From: Dryomyza anilis
Lineage: Eukaryota; Arthropoda; Insecta; Diptera; Dryomyzidae
Direction: 5' to 3'
Length of the DNA stretch: 64,000 nt
NCBI GenBank assembly: GCA_951804985.1
Contig: OX638130.1
Span: forward strand, 38,092,894-38,156,893
Both the position numbers and the translations under genes were made by a program. This document shows, piece by piece, positions 1 through 11,205 of this stretch. Within the stretch, counting starts at the first letter, position 1; each line of letters begins with the position of its first letter. Under the pieces are notes generated by a model. That model saw only the letters and a list, made by a program, of their open reading frames with translations. It made no database searches and had not been told where the DNA came from.

Positions 1-29
1 TCGAACTTTCACTTTATTTTCCGTATTAG

Positions 30-490
30 TTACTAATTTTTTCTTGTATCACCATTGTTTTTTTTTTGTTACCTTATTATAATCCTTAATATATATGTCC
101 GAAACTTAGGTGTTTTGAAAAAATCATTCAAAAATCAATCAAACTCAGACTTATAACTGGTATTCTATTGAATAGATCCTTTAAAAGAATTTAAAAATTA
201 TTCAAATGAACTTTTCAAAACTTGTCCCACTTTATTTTACTAATACAATAAATAAAATAACAATATCATTCAAAATTTAATCATATTTTAACAAAAAAAT
301 TGTTCTTGTGCTTCTGAGGTTAATTCGATTTACCGCTACACAAATTAATGAAAAAAAAAAACAAATTTTAGACCAAAGACTGTTATTTGGAAACAATGTT
401 TCTCAGACAACATGTGAATTTTTGTACAACAAAAAAAATTTATTTTGGGTACTCAACATTTTATTAAATGACATTTAAACATGCCTTATT
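30..490 (+). repeat. Dispersed repeat Y, copy 1
   Basis: This stretch resembles 55495-55920 in the same orientation. Shared islands include 'gccgctacacaaattaatga' (nearly exact), 'gtcccacttta', 'aatatcat' and 'taaatgacatttaaa', in the same order and spacing. Identity looks like roughly 75 percent by eye. No coding capacity or terminal repeats were seen, so the class is unknown. Copy 1 may continue left of the window. Confidence 0.7.
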
Positions 491-544
491 CTTAAGATCT
501 TCTAAATAAAATAAAATATGTTTTCCTGTTTCTTTTTATGCTCT

Positions 545-695
545 TTTAAAACTCGTTTTAAACCGGTATAAAACCGAAACCGTTTATTTCGGTTTTGGAT
601 ATCGGTTTATTTCTAAATTTCGTATAACGGTTACGGTTTCAGTTTTAAAAATCAAACGGTTTTAAACGGATATCGGTATCGGTTTCGATCCTTGA
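545..695. repeat. Degenerate CGGTTT-rich patch
   Basis: Variants of 'aaaccgaaacc' and 'cggttt' occur repeatedly on both strands, for example near 565-600 and 655-690, so the patch can pair with itself. It may be the degraded tip of an inverted-repeat element. No boundaries were found. Confidence 0.45.
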
Positions 696-903
696 TTTAA
701 AATAAATTTAAAAATTAACAAACAACTATTGAAATGATGTATTTTTCCATTTGTTTTTTTAATGTAATTTTCCTTCTAATGTTCCTTGCCCATTGACTTA
801 TTATATTTTCAAATCCGATATTTTACACTTTGTTTCACATAATTTTAATTTATTTTTCTAACTGCACGCCCCGGCTATTTGACTACGGCTAATTGAAACA
901 AAA

Positions 904-1290
904 ACATGTATGGTTATTTCGTATTACTTTTTAATTACATTCAAACATATTCAAACAAATCTTATTAATCATGAATTATGAATAATAAACCAAAAAATGT
1001 ATTCCAGAACCTATACTATTTACTCATGACTTATGAATATATTATAAATAAAACATGAGTAAACATACGTTCTATTTGTTTTGAAATATAGTTTTAATCA
1101 AGTAAACTGCCAAGAAGTAGTTTATTCAAATGCAATTTAAATTTGACAGATCCTGCTAATAATATGATATTTTAATCTGAACAAAAATAAATTAATTTCG
1201 ATTATAATTTATTTACACTTCATTCCAAATACATGTATGGTTATTTCGTATTACTTTTTAATTACATTCAAACATATTCAAACAAATCTT
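904..1290. repeat. 60-bp perfect direct repeat, 327 bp apart
   Basis: Positions 904-963 and 1231-1290 are identical, both starting 'acatgtatggttatttcg' and ending 'aacaaatctt'. The sequence between is AT-rich with no recognised content. The perfect match in otherwise decayed DNA implies a recent local duplication. Confidence 0.85.
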
Positions 1291-1367
1291 TGCTATTCGT
1301 TTTTACATGATTATTACATGCAATAAAAGTTGTAAACAAAACACTGATATGAACTTATCTGCAGCAA

Positions 1368-2345
1368 ATGGATCAACAATTAAAACGTTTGGATCAAAAT
1401 TACTTAAATTGTTTTATTCTATCTGATATTTCTACTCCCATTCTTGGAGCCAATTTACTTGAAAAATTCGGTATCATAGTTGACATTAACAATAGGAAAA
1501 TCTTTGATGCTATGACAAACTTACAAATTTCAACTTCAACAAGTTATTGCAAAATATTTTCCATTAAATTTCCAATGAATGAAAACCAATTTTCAAACAT
1601 ACTTAAAGAATTTCCCCCAATCACTGCTGAACCAGATTACACGAAAATAGTCAAACATAACACGGTTCACAGAATTGAACTTAAAGGCATATTACCATAC
1701 TCAAAAACAAGACGATTAGACCCAATTAAATTACAAATAGCAAAATCAGACTTTGAGTACTTAGTGGAAATTGGTGTGTGTAGACCATCAAATTCTCCTA
1801 TCGCATCACCACTTCATTTAGTTCAAAAGAAAGAACCCAGTGATTGGAGACCATGTGGCGATTATAGGAGATTGAACTATATTACAGTTCCTGATCGGTA
1901 TCGACTTCCGCACATTCACGATTTGAGTATTGAACTCAAAAATAAAACTATATTCTCAAAAATTGATTTAGTCCGAGCATATCATCAGATCCCCATGGCC
2001 GAAGAGGATGTGCACAAAACAGCCATAACAACACCTTTTGGTATGTTTGAATTTGTGCGAATGCCTTTCGGACTACGTAATATTGCTCAAACCTTTCAAC
2101 GTTTTATTAACGAAGTTTTTTCCGGCATTGACTTTGTGTTTACTTACGTTGACGATATATTAGTTGCAAGTGATAATACAAATGACCATATACAACATTT
2201 GAAAACAATTTTTACTCGTTTAGAACAATATGGATTAAACATTAAATCATCAAAGTGTATATTTGGCGTTTCTTTACTTGATTTTTTAAGTTACCAAATT
2301 TCAAATAACGGAATACAATGTGATTCCAAAACTCCTTCTAAGTAA
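1368..2345 (+). pseudogene. Ty3/gypsy pol fragment: protease end and reverse transcriptase
   Basis: This open stretch of 325 codons is the 5' part of a gypsy-type pol. Residues 25-31 (ILGANLL) are the usual C-terminal motif of the retropepsin, so the protease active site has been lost upstream. Reverse transcriptase follows: [11 protein letters not shown] at about 160-170, [14 protein letters not shown] at 197-209, and the catalytic YVDD at 260-263. RNase H and integrase are absent, because the frame runs into a stop and then DINE-like sequence. Everything from 1618 on is repeated in units B-E, but the first 250 bp are single-copy here, which fixes the left edge of the array. It is a fragment, not an active element. 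The ATG used is simply the first in frame. Confidence 0.88.
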
Positions 2346-2460
2346 TGCAAAGTATAATATTTTAAACATTTGGTATGCTTTTGTGCTTTGAAGTTCTGAA
2401 ATAAATAATAGCTCTCTTCCAACATTCCTTCTCCTTAATGCAGACAATGATAACTAAACA

Positions 2461-2525
2461 ATTTTTATACCCTACACCTATGAGGTAGATGGTATATTAA
2501 CTTTGTGCATATATTGTAACGCCTC
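2461..2525 (+). mobile_element. DINE-like Helitron 5' end, unit A
   Basis: The stretch starts with 'ataccctacacctatgagg' and runs to 'gtaacgcctc', matching the first 65 bp of the longer copy at 62404. It is cut by the unit A deletion and joined straight to element X. Confidence 0.75.
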
Positions 2526-2686
2526 GATTCAATTGGATAAAAAGCTACCAGTTTTACTGGAAAACACTATGGTTTTCAAACTTACAATTACAAAAAGTTG
2601 AACGCTTTTCTCCAGTGAAAGCTTCGATATCCATGTTCAATATGCATTCGATAATCACTTAATATCCAGGTTTTTGGCTTATTGGG
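2526..2686 (+). repeat. Element X fragment, unit A
   Basis: This is the right-hand 161 bp of dispersed element X, ending at the shared edge 'ggcttattggg'. The same edge appears at 8060, 13401, 18736 and 24070, and in diverged copies at 38545 (reversed) and 60073. Confidence 0.8.
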
Positions 2687-2995
2687 ATCACACACGAGTC
2701 GTATTTGGTTTGGTTTGTGAGGGTTGTGAACGATGAATATTGGAAGATACCAAACTTTTCCACCAATTTGATTGATAGCATCAGCACGTAGCTGAACCGC
2801 ACAACGCTTCAGTACTAAATTATTAATTTGTTGTTTTATATTTTCGGCTAGTTTTGGATATTTTTCAATTTTACGCTGAAGACATCGCATGCGAATCATT
2901 GCAGTCGGGAGACTATTTGGTAATTTCGGTGCGTCGTTCTTCCAGAGTGAACCCACAGTGTAGTTACTATTCTTAAATTCACAAGTGTTGCTCAA
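2588..2995 (-). pseudogene. BEL/Pao reverse transcriptase N-terminal fragment, unit A
   Basis: Read on the - strand, this is the start of a BEL/Pao-type reverse transcriptase. The family motifs WKNDAPKLPN, then KVWYLPIFIVHNP and IRLVCD, are clear. The catalytic YVDD region is missing: pol stops at the edge of element X (2686) and the last 30 or so residues come from X, not from the retrotransposon. A base change near 3025 (ttcacat for tgcacat in the other units) shortens the open frame here. The protease-RT linker continues to the right in other frames. Confidence 0.85.
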
Positions 2996-3174
2996 AATAC
3001 TAATGGCTCGCTGATCTTCTTTTCACATAGGTGTTATTTTTGAATCTGGTTCCAACCTCCTTCGCGAACCTTTAATGGAACTGTTAAATTATGGTTATTA
3101 ATTCCAATTATAATTGTAGGTACTGCATGCTTGTACGACTGAAGGGGCAAATCTTTAAGATATGGATACTTCTC

Positions 3175-3682
3175 TTATATTATAGAAACTACCATTGATT
3201 CAGCAGACATATTTAAGTTTTTTAGAGTATGAACATTGCGCAGTGGGTACGTTTTCGAATTAAGCATTTGCGAAGAAATTTTTAAGTATATTCGCCTTGA
3301 ATTTTCATCATATCGAGAAACATCCCCGGTACAGCGAATGCACAGCGATTCTGCGCTGCCTCTTTCGCCCAATTCGTTTTTCTATAAGCGTAAGCGAGCA
3401 ACCGTCATCCATGAATGCGAAAGTAGAAATGGTTTTGGTTTTCCCATATAACGTCACTGGTAAAATTCGAAAAAATTAACTGTCAACCGAACTGCGATGA
3501 CTGTTGAACGTAGGGGCAACCGCTGCTGAAGACTCTGCAGAATTGTGAAGTAACATATGCTTAAATGTGCATCCACCTACGCCGCACACCTTGTTACTCC
3601 AACACCGACGTTGATGCCTGCCCAGGCATTGACGGTACATTTTTTTTGACATCACGACGTCCCATTTCTCGTTAATTGACAA
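3175..3682 (-). pseudogene. BEL/Pao zinc-knuckle and protease fragment, unit A
   Basis: The - strand encodes, right to left, a Cys/His cluster of the BEL gag end (CLGRHQRRCW, then CGVGGCTFKHMLLH) and the protease with a DDG active-site signature followed by CSLTLI. The linker SRYDENSRRIYLKISSQML then leads towards the reverse transcriptase. In unit A an extra stop ('aaaaaattaactgtc' near 3475) separates zinc-knuckle and protease frames that stay joined in B-D. Confidence 0.8.
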
Positions 3683-3689
3683 ATCTTTA

Positions 3690-4680
3690 AACTGCTGACA
3701 TTGGTATATTTTATGAGCGTTGCTCTGCTGGTTCTTTTAATGACGACATTCGATGCATGTGTGCATTTAAATGCGCATTTTTGCGAAAAGATTTGTTGTC
3801 TTCGACTTATGAAAATACTGTCGTAGCCATTCTACAAGCTGCCTCTGCTATGTTATACAGCCACTCCGAGAAATCCTACAAATTTGGAGTGCTAATAACT
3901 TTTGGAATATGATGCCACATTCAGCATTGTATCAGGGTCAAGCTTCTCTGCAAACTCATGCAAAAGAGTTGGATTATTTAAATACTCATTAAGCTGGCTC
4001 GCACGCATTGTAGCGCAAATATTTTTTACAGCAAATGCGAATTCAATTAGCAGCTCAATTTGCCTCTTGGTGATGGCAACTTACGCGCTTTGTCAATTAA
4101 TGTTTTTAAGATAAGCTCCGGACGCCCAAAATACATTTTAAGCGTTCGTTGAACATCTGGCACCATGTCAGGTATTGTCCCTTGCCTTGCCATATAAACA
4201 CTTTTGCAACCGTATTAAATTTTCAACCGTATTGAAAATCAACTTTAGTACTCTGCTCGAATGCGCTTATAAATAGTGGCCAGTCTCGGGGGTCTCCTCC
4301 AAATGATGGCAAATCTTTAGAAACCGCATGTTGTGCCGCCAATTCTGTTGTTGTTAAGCTCCCAGCTTCGTTATATGTGTGCATATTTATAGGCATTGGT
4401 GTGCTGTGGTTCTCGGGAATGGCAAAGGTATGTGCCTGCTGCGCGTGTGCTGACCGAATATATGTAGTGTGTAGAATTTGCGCATGTTGTCGATACTCTG
4501 CAGGTTGCTGTATCTTCCTCGCTTCGAATCCTTTGCTTTCTCGCGCACGTGGTGTTTCAGCTTCGCACTCATCTTCTGTATCAGATCTACCTAAAATTTC
4601 ATACTTGCGGCGCAAACATTAACACGTTTACAGATCGCTTTTGTGTTATTCATGAACCTACGTAAGTAGGCCTTGCCAAT
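3690..4680 (-). pseudogene. BEL/Pao gag remnant, unit A
   Basis: The best open part is 4223-4615, 130 codons, ending in the BEL gag signature KDLPSFGGDPRDWPLFISAF. Further left, other frames show RTLKMYFGRPELILKTLIDKA and later gag sequence with several stops. The 14-bp loss near 4510 puts the N-terminal acidic stretch and the gag signature in one frame, unlike in B-E, so it is a private change of unit A. Confidence 0.8.
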
Positions 4681-4771
4681 TTGCACTCGGGAGCATTCTT
4701 CTTGCTCTCGTTGTGCTTCCGAACGGAAACAACGAATACCCCGAACTAATCTTCGGACACACATTTTTGAA

Positions 4772-5380
4772 GGCCGTAAGTTTGCTATCGGACTCTGATT
4801 TACCCCGAAGCTTACCGTCGGTCACTTAATACATAGGGGCTTTCTTTCGGACTCTAATTACAACGAAGCTTATCTTCGTACCCGATTTACATCGAAACTT
4901 GCATTCGGACCCGATTTGCACCGAAGCTTGTTATCGAACCCGATTTATTCCGAAGCTTATCTTCGTACCCGATTTACATAGAAACTTGCATTCGGACCCG
5001 ATTTACAACGAAGCTTCTTATCGAACCCGATTTATTCCGAAGCTTATCTTCGTACCCGATTTACATCGAAACTTGCATTCGGACCCGATTTACACCGAAG
5101 CTTCTTATCGAACCCGATTTATTCCGAAGCTTATCTTCGTACCCGATTTACATCGAAACTTGCATTCGGACCCGATTTACACCGAAGCTCGTTATCGAAC
5201 CCGATTTATTCCGAAGCTTATCTTCGTACTCGACTTACATCGAGACTTGTATTCGGACTCGATTTACACCGAAGCTTGTAATCGAACCCAATTTATACCG
5301 AAGTTTATTATTGTATCCAATTTACATCGAGCCTCGCTTACGGACCCGATTTACCCCGAAGCTTGCTCTCGAACGTAAGA
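4772..5380. repeat. 29-bp minisatellite, unit A
   Basis: About 20 tandem copies of a 29-bp motif of the form cgaagcttnnnatcgnacccgatttacnc. Three versions alternate, giving an 87-bp higher-order period (starts of 'acttgcattcgg' at 4897, 4984, 5071, 5158). Copies at both ends are the most degenerate. Confidence 0.93.
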
Positions 5381-5817
5381 GACAACCGTGTTATATTTAA
5401 TTAAAACATTGTTTAGAAATATAAAAACAGATAATTGCCTATTAAAACCATCGTGTTATTTCTTTTGGTGAGGGTTTGTGGATTCCTTCATCGAACTCTG
5501 GAGCGGCTGAGTTTTTTAAGAAATGTTGAAAATAAAGACCAGTTTTTAGAGCTGCGCTGTCCTTTTTATTATTCCTTCGTACAACTAAATGTTCAGCTTA
5601 AAAATTCTAAATACAATTACAATTTATTATAAAATAGCCAAGTTTTTCTCTTATTTCAATTTACCTTGGTCTCTCAGCAAATCTTATTTAAGCAAGAATT
5701 CAATGATGAGTGATTTAAAGCAAAGAAAATGTCAAATTAATTTGCAATCGTACTGTGTTGCATTTTTCGCATTGTGGAGTAGATTTGTTTTAAGTAATTT
5801 AGGTAACATTTAGAATT
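5381..5817. other. Unassigned unit tail (also in B-E)
   Basis: This 440-bp AT-rich stretch follows the minisatellite in all five units. It sits upstream of the BEL gag in the - strand sense, so it could be old BEL leader or LTR sequence, but I found no second LTR copy to prove it. No convincing gene was seen. Confidence 0.5.
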
Positions 5818-6556
5818 CAATCACTGCTCAACCAGATTACACGAAAATAGTCAAACATAACACGGTTCACAGAATTGAAATTAAAGGCATATTACCATAC
5901 TCAAAAACAAGACGATTAGACCCAATTAAATTAAAAATAGCAAAATCAGACTTTGAGTACTTAGTGGAAATTGGTGTGTGTAGACCATCAAATTCTCCTA
6001 TCGCATCACCACTTCATTTAGTTCAAAAGAAAGAACCCAGTGATTGGAGACCATGTGGCGATTATAGGAGATTGAACTATATTACAGTTCCTGATCGGTA
6101 TCGACTTCCGCACATTCACGATTTGAGTATTGAACTCAAAAATAAAACTATATTCTCAAAAATTGATTTAGTCCGAGCATATCATCAGATCCCCATGGCC
6201 GAAGAGGATGTGCACAAAACAGCCATAACAACACCTTTTGGTATGTTTGAATTTGTGCGAATGCCTTTCGGACTACGTAATATTGCTCAAACCTTTCAAC
6301 GTTTTATTAACGAAGTTTTTTCCGGCATTGACTTTGTGTTTACTTACGTTGACGATATATTAGTTGCAAGTGATAATACAAATGGCCATATACAACATTT
6401 GAAAACAATTTTTACTCGTTTAGAACAATATGGATTAAACATTAAATCATCAAAGTGTATTTTTGGCGTTTCTTTAGATGATTTTTTAAGTTACCAAATT
6501 TCAAACAACGGAATACATTGTGATTCCAAAACTCCTTCTAAGCAATGCAAAGTATA
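5818..6556 (+). pseudogene. Ty3/gypsy reverse transcriptase fragment, unit B
   Basis: Homologous to 1618-2345, with the YVDD motif kept and the frame open from 5964 to 6554. It lacks the protease end because the unit starts inside the gene. The terminal TAA of copy A is CAA here, so the frame runs four codons further. A few substitutions separate it from A (for example GND to GNG after the catalytic core). Confidence 0.88.
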
Positions 6557-6660
6557 ATATTTTAAACATTTGGTATGCTTTTGTGCTTTGAAATTCTGAA
6601 ATAAATAATAGCTCTCTTCCAACATTCCTTCTCCTTAATGCAGACAATGATAACTAAACA

Positions 6661-6832
6661 ATTTTTATACCCTACACCTATGAGGTAGATGGTATATTAA
6701 CTTTGTGCATATATTGTAACGCCTCTCAAGAGGCGTGTCGGGTATGGAAAAGTATATATATTCTTGATCAGCACCACTACCCGAGTCCGTTTAGCTATGT
6801 CCGTCTGTCTGTCCGTCCGTCTGTCTTGCTAC
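6661..6832 (+). mobile_element. DINE-like Helitron 5' segment, unit B
   Basis: Matches the copy at 62404-62590: 'ataccctacacctatgagg', then 'tatattcttgatcagca', then a GTCCGTCTGTC microsatellite. This layout is typical of DINE-1/INE-1 elements of flies. Similarity stops after the microsatellite. Confidence 0.75.
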
Positions 6833-7714
6833 ACAATCGGCAGCATCTCGATTACCCATCGACGCCAAAACATATTTGCAAATGCTTCGCTCTGATGTAA
6901 GCACATTTTGAAGTTAATATTTTCTAGATTACAAAATGGTTTCGATCCATTGGAGCTTCGAAGTAAGATGTCTCCGATACCTCCACATACAGCTACGGAT
7001 CCCATTCGAAAGTTGAACAATATGCGAACCAGTGGTAGGTTTAGGTAGGTCTGGCCTTTTAACAAAAAATTATAATTATAGTGCAAAATTATAGTGCATA
7101 TCCTGCTGTTTTTGCGGCAGCATCGCAATAAGCAATGAGTTTAAAGTTCGAAAAATTTGGAGAATTTTCTTTTACAACCAGTTTGGATGTAATGTCATGA
7201 TCATGCCGAAGAAATGAATGTTATTCCAACGTTGGTTTTCGAAGTTAAAAAAACTTGACACAAAATTCACTACACAAAATTACTCAGTGGCAACCCAGTG
7301 ACGTGATAAATTAAATGTCAACAAGAAAATTTTAATTTTTTTTCACCACTACATATGCGCCACTGCACTCGCACAATCAGTGAGATCATTGTTTTTCGCT
7401 TGAAACAGACAAATCAATTATTATATAAGTGCAGGTCCAAACACGAAAGTCATCCCGAGAATTCTACTGCACGGAAAATGCACGATGAGCTGATATACAA
7501 TATAAGGTTTACGAATACGTTTATGAAATAGTAGTATTTTTCATTCATACGCAGACAACATTGATATTTTACGCGAACCTGGCAATGTTATACATCGCTG
7601 TGGCGGAATTGGATTCACTGGTTCGCGGCACGTCGTGGATTTTACAAGAAGTTCCTGTGCACTGCCACTGGTACAGGTGCTGTTGCAGCTTTAGAACATA
7701 CTTTAATTCCTTTT
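6833..7714. other. Unassigned stretch of unit B
   Basis: Present in B-E and deleted in A. The first 300 bp may be the internal part of the Helitron. No reading frame with recognisable motifs was seen. B and D share an expanded variant near 7060-7100 ('aattataattatagtgc') that C and E lack. Confidence 0.5.
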
Positions 7715-8060
7715 AATATATAGTATAATAACTTATATGCGTTTTCTTTTATTTGATATTTTAATCTTTAATTAGGAAAATATATGCGCTTGAATTCAAG
7801 TGTAATTTAAAGGTCGAATCACATTTTATTTATAGCTTACAATTAAGTTAAACCTCGAATGTATATTGAATGTCGGAATTCAAGTTTAGGTAATGGCTAG
7901 ATTCAATTGGATAAAAAGCTACCAGTTTTACTGGAAAACACTATGGTTTTCAAACTTACAATTACAAAAAGTTGAACGCTTTTCTCCAGTGAAAGCTTCG
8001 ATATCCATGTTCAATATGCATTCGATAATCACTTAATATCCAGGTTTTTGGCTTATTGGG
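7715..8060 (+). repeat. Element X, unit B
   Basis: A 346-bp non-coding repeat running from 'atatgcgttttctt' to 'ggcttattggg'. A diverged reversed copy lies at 38545-38885 and partial copies at 39440-39515 and 59988-60073, so X is an independent dispersed family that happens to sit in the array. Class unknown. Confidence 0.8.
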
Positions 8061-8429
8061 ATCACACACGAGTCGTATTTGGTTTGGTTTGTGAGGGTTG
8101 TGAACGATGAATATTGGAAGATACCAAACTTTTCCACCAATTTGATTGATAGCATCAGTACGTAGCTGAACCGCACAACGCTTCAGTACTAAATTATTAA
8201 TTTGTTGTTTTATATTTTCGGCTAGTTTTGGATATTTTTCAATTTTACGCTGAAGACATCGCATGCGAATCATTGCAGTCGGGAGACTATTTGGTAATTT
8301 CGGTGCGTCGTTCTTCCAGAGTGAACCCACAGTGTAGTTACTATTCTTAAATTCACAAGTGTTGCTCAAAATACTAATGGCTCGCTGATCTTCTTTGCAC
8401 ATAGGTGTTATTTTTGAATCTGGTTCCAA
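7962..8429 (-). pseudogene. BEL/Pao reverse transcriptase fragment, unit B
   Basis: As in unit A but open for 155 codons, with the upstream residues KITPMCKEDQRAI kept. The C-terminal 30 or so residues are encoded by element X. The family's YVDD palm motif is absent. Confidence 0.85.
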
Positions 8430-8548
8430 CCTCCTTCGCGAACCTTTAATGAAACTGTTAAATTATGGTTATTAATTCCAATTATAATTGTAGGTACTGC
8501 ATGCTTGTACGACTGAAGGGGCAAATCTTTAAGATATGGATACTTCTC

Positions 8549-9056
8549 TTATATTATAGAAACTACCATTGATTCAGCAGACATATTTAAGTTTTTTACA
8601 GTATGAACATTGCGCAGTGGGTACGTTTTCGAATTAAGCATTTGCGAAGAAATTTTTAAGTATATTCGCCTTGAATTTTCATCATATCGAGAAACATCCC
8701 CGGTACAGCGAATGCACAGCGATTCTGCGCTGCCTCTTTCGCCCAATTCGTTTTTATATAAGCGTAAGCGAGCAACCGTCATCCATGAATGCGAAAGTAG
8801 AAATGGTTTTGGTTTTCCCATATAACGTCACTGGTAAAATTCGAAAAAATGAACTGTCAACCGAACTGCGATGACTGTTGAACGTAGGGGCAACCGCTGC
8901 TGAAGACTCTGCAGAATTGTGAAGTAACATATGCTTAAATGTGCATCCACCTACGCCGCACACCTTGTTACTCCAACACCGACGTTGATGCCTGCCCAGG
9001 CATTGACGGTACATTTTTTTTGACATCACGACGTCCCATTTCTCGTTAATTGACAA
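8549..9056 (-). pseudogene. BEL/Pao zinc-knuckle and protease, unit B
   Basis: Right to left on the - strand: Cys/His cluster, FRILPVTLYGKTKTIS strand and DDG active-site motif. A frame change then leads to the SRYDENSRRIYLKISS linker. Protease and linker lie in different frames around 8750, so this is not functional. Confidence 0.8.
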
Positions 9057-9079
9057 ATCTTTAAACTGCTGACATTGGT

Positions 9080-9990
9080 ATATTTTATGAGCGTTGCTCT
9101 GCTGGTTCTTTTAATGACGACATTCGATGCATGTGTGCATTTAAATGCGCATTTTTGCGAAAAGATTTGTTGTCTTCGACTTATGAAAATACTGTCGTAG
9201 CCATTCTACAAGCTGCCTCTGCTATGTTATACAGCCACTCCGAGAAATCCTACAAATTTGGAGTGCTTATAACTTTTGGAATATGGTGCCATATTCAGCA
9301 TTGTATCAGGGTCAAGCTTCTCTGCAAACTCATGCAAAAGAGTTGGATTATTTAAATACTCATTAAGCTGGCTCGCACGCATTGTAGCGCAAATATTTTT
9401 TACAGCAAATGCGAATTCAATTAGCAGCTCAATTTGCCTCTTGGTGATGGCAACTTACGCGCTTTGTCAATTAATGTTTTTAAGATAAGCTCCGGACGCC
9501 CAAAATACATTTTAAGCGTTCGTTGAACATCTGGCACCATGTCAGGTATTGTCCCTTGCCTTGCCATATAAACACTTTTGCAACCGTATTAAATTTTCAA
9601 CCGTATTGAAAATCAACTTTAGTACTCTGCTCGAATGCGCTTATAAATAGTGGCCAGTCTCGGGGGTCTCCTCCAAATGATGGCAAATCTTTAGAAACCG
9701 CATGTTGTGCCGCCAATTCTGTTGTTGTTAAGCTCCCAGCTTCGTTATATGTGTGCATATTTATAGGCATTGGTGTGCTGTGGTTCTCGGGAATGGCAAA
9801 GGTATGTGCCTGCTGCGCGTGTGCTGACCGAATATATGTAGTGTGTAGAATTTGCGCATGTTGTCGATACTCTGCAGGTTGCTCAACATTTTGAGCTGTA
9901 TCTTCCTCGCTTCGAACCCTTTGCTTTCTCACGCACGTGGTGTTTCAGCTTCGCACTCATCTTCTGTATCAGATCTACCTAAAATTTCAT
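9080..9990 (-). pseudogene. BEL/Pao gag remnant, unit B
   Basis: Open part 9597-9932 with EEDTAQNVEQPAEY at the start and KDLPSFGGDPRDWPLF at its end. The middle of gag (GRPELILKTLIDKARK) is readable near 9480-9520 in another frame. Stops and shifts are common to B-D. Confidence 0.8.
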
Positions 9991-10146
9991 ACTTGCGGCG
10001 CAAACATTAACACGTGTACAGATCGCTTTTGTGTTATGCATGAACCTACGTAAGTGGGCCTTGCCAATTTGCACTCGGGAGCATTCTTCTTGCTCTCGTT
10101 GTGCTTCCGAACGGAAACAACGAATACCCCGAACTAATCTTCGGAC

Positions 10147-10770
10147 ACACATTTTTGAAGGCCGTAAGTTTGCTATCGGACTCTGATTTACCCCGAAGCT
10201 TACCGTCGGTCACTTAATACATAGGGGCTTTCTTTCGGACTCTAATTACAACGAAGCTTGCTACCGAAACCGATTTACATCGAAACTTGCATTCGGACCC
10301 GATTTGCACCGAAGCTTGTTATCGAACCCGATTTATTCCGAAGCTTATCTTCGTACCCGATTTACATCGAAACTTGCATTCGGACCCGATTTACAACGAA
10401 GCTTCTTATCGAACCCGATTTATTCCGAAGCTTATCTTCGTACCCGATTTACATCGAAACTTGCATTCGGACCCGATTTACACCGAAGCTTCTTATCGAA
10501 CCCGATTTATTCCGAAGCTTATCTTCGTACCCGATTTACATCGAAACTTGCATTCGGACCCGATTTACACCGAAGCTCGTTATCGAACCCGATTTATTCC
10601 GAAGCTTATCTTCGTACTCGACTTACATCGAGACTTGTATTCGGACTCGATTTACACCGAAGCTTGTAATCGAACCCAATTTATACCGAAGTTTATTATT
10701 GTATCCAATTTACATCGAGCCTCGCTTACGGACCCGAGTTACCCCGAAGCTTGCTCTCGAACGTAAGAGA
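10147..10770. repeat. 29-bp minisatellite, unit B
   Basis: About 21 copies of the 29-bp motif in 87-bp triplets. All three forward frames are open over long spans (176, 159 and 121 codons), because 29 is not a multiple of three and the motif contains no stop in any phase. Confidence 0.93.
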
Positions 10771-11205
10771 CAACCGTGTTATATTTAATTAAAACATTGT
10801 TTAGAAATATAAAAACAGATAATTGCCTATTAAAACCATCGTGTTATTTCTTTTGGTGAGGGTTTGTGGATTCCTTCATCGAACTCTGGAGCGGCTGAGT
10901 TTTTTAAGAAATGTTGAAAATAAAGACCAGTTTTTAGAGCTGCGCTGTCTTTTTTATTATTCCTTCGTACAACTAAATGTTCAGCTTAAAAATTCTAAAT
11001 ACAATTACAATTTATTATAAAATAGCCAAGTTTTTCTCTTATTTCAATTTACCTTGGTCTCTCAGCAAATCTTATTTAAGCAAGAATTCAATGATGAGTG
11101 ATTTAAAGCAAAGAAAATGTCAAATTAATTTGCAATCGTACTGTGTTGCATTTTTCGCATTGTGGAGTAGATTTGTTTTAAGTAATTTAGGTAACAGTTA
11201 GAATT

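Larger units (their letters stand above)
1..1367. other. AT-rich flank, no gene seen
   Basis: No coding region is supported here. The stretch is very AT-rich with long A and T runs. It holds a dispersed repeat (30-490), a degenerate CGGTTT-rich patch (545-695) and a 60-bp direct repeat (904-963 and 1231-1290). The gypsy reading frame starts just after it. Confidence 0.7.
1618..5817. repeat. Array unit A (leftmost, 4200 bp)
   Basis: This is the first of five head-to-tail composite units. It starts inside the gypsy gene at 'caatcactgct' and ends at 'gtaacatttagaatt', where unit B starts. Compared with B it lacks 1174 bp (DINE core, the unassigned stretch and the left part of element X; B positions 6726-7899) and 14 bp in gag between two 'gct' triplets. 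These two losses account exactly for its length difference from B. Confidence 0.93.
5818..11205. repeat. Array unit B (5388 bp)
   Basis: This is the longest, least deleted unit and serves as reference. Order: gypsy RT (5818-6556, +), DINE-like 5' end (6661-6832), unassigned stretch (6833-7714), element X (7715-8060), BEL block (8061-10040, -), minisatellite (10147-10770), tail (10771-11205). Confidence 0.93.

Noticed and set aside
3236..4622. Several + strand frames opposite the BEL block (also in B-E)
   Set aside because: They are antisense shadows of the - strand gag, protease and pol.
10147..10770. Regular repeats that might suggest a CRISPR-like array
   Set aside because: The copies are directly adjacent without unique spacers and the setting is an animal genome.
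10258..10788. Three long overlapping reading frames in the minisatellite, repeated in each unit
   Set aside because: They follow automatically from a stop-free 29-bp repeat. There is no start context, no known domain and all three frames are equally open.
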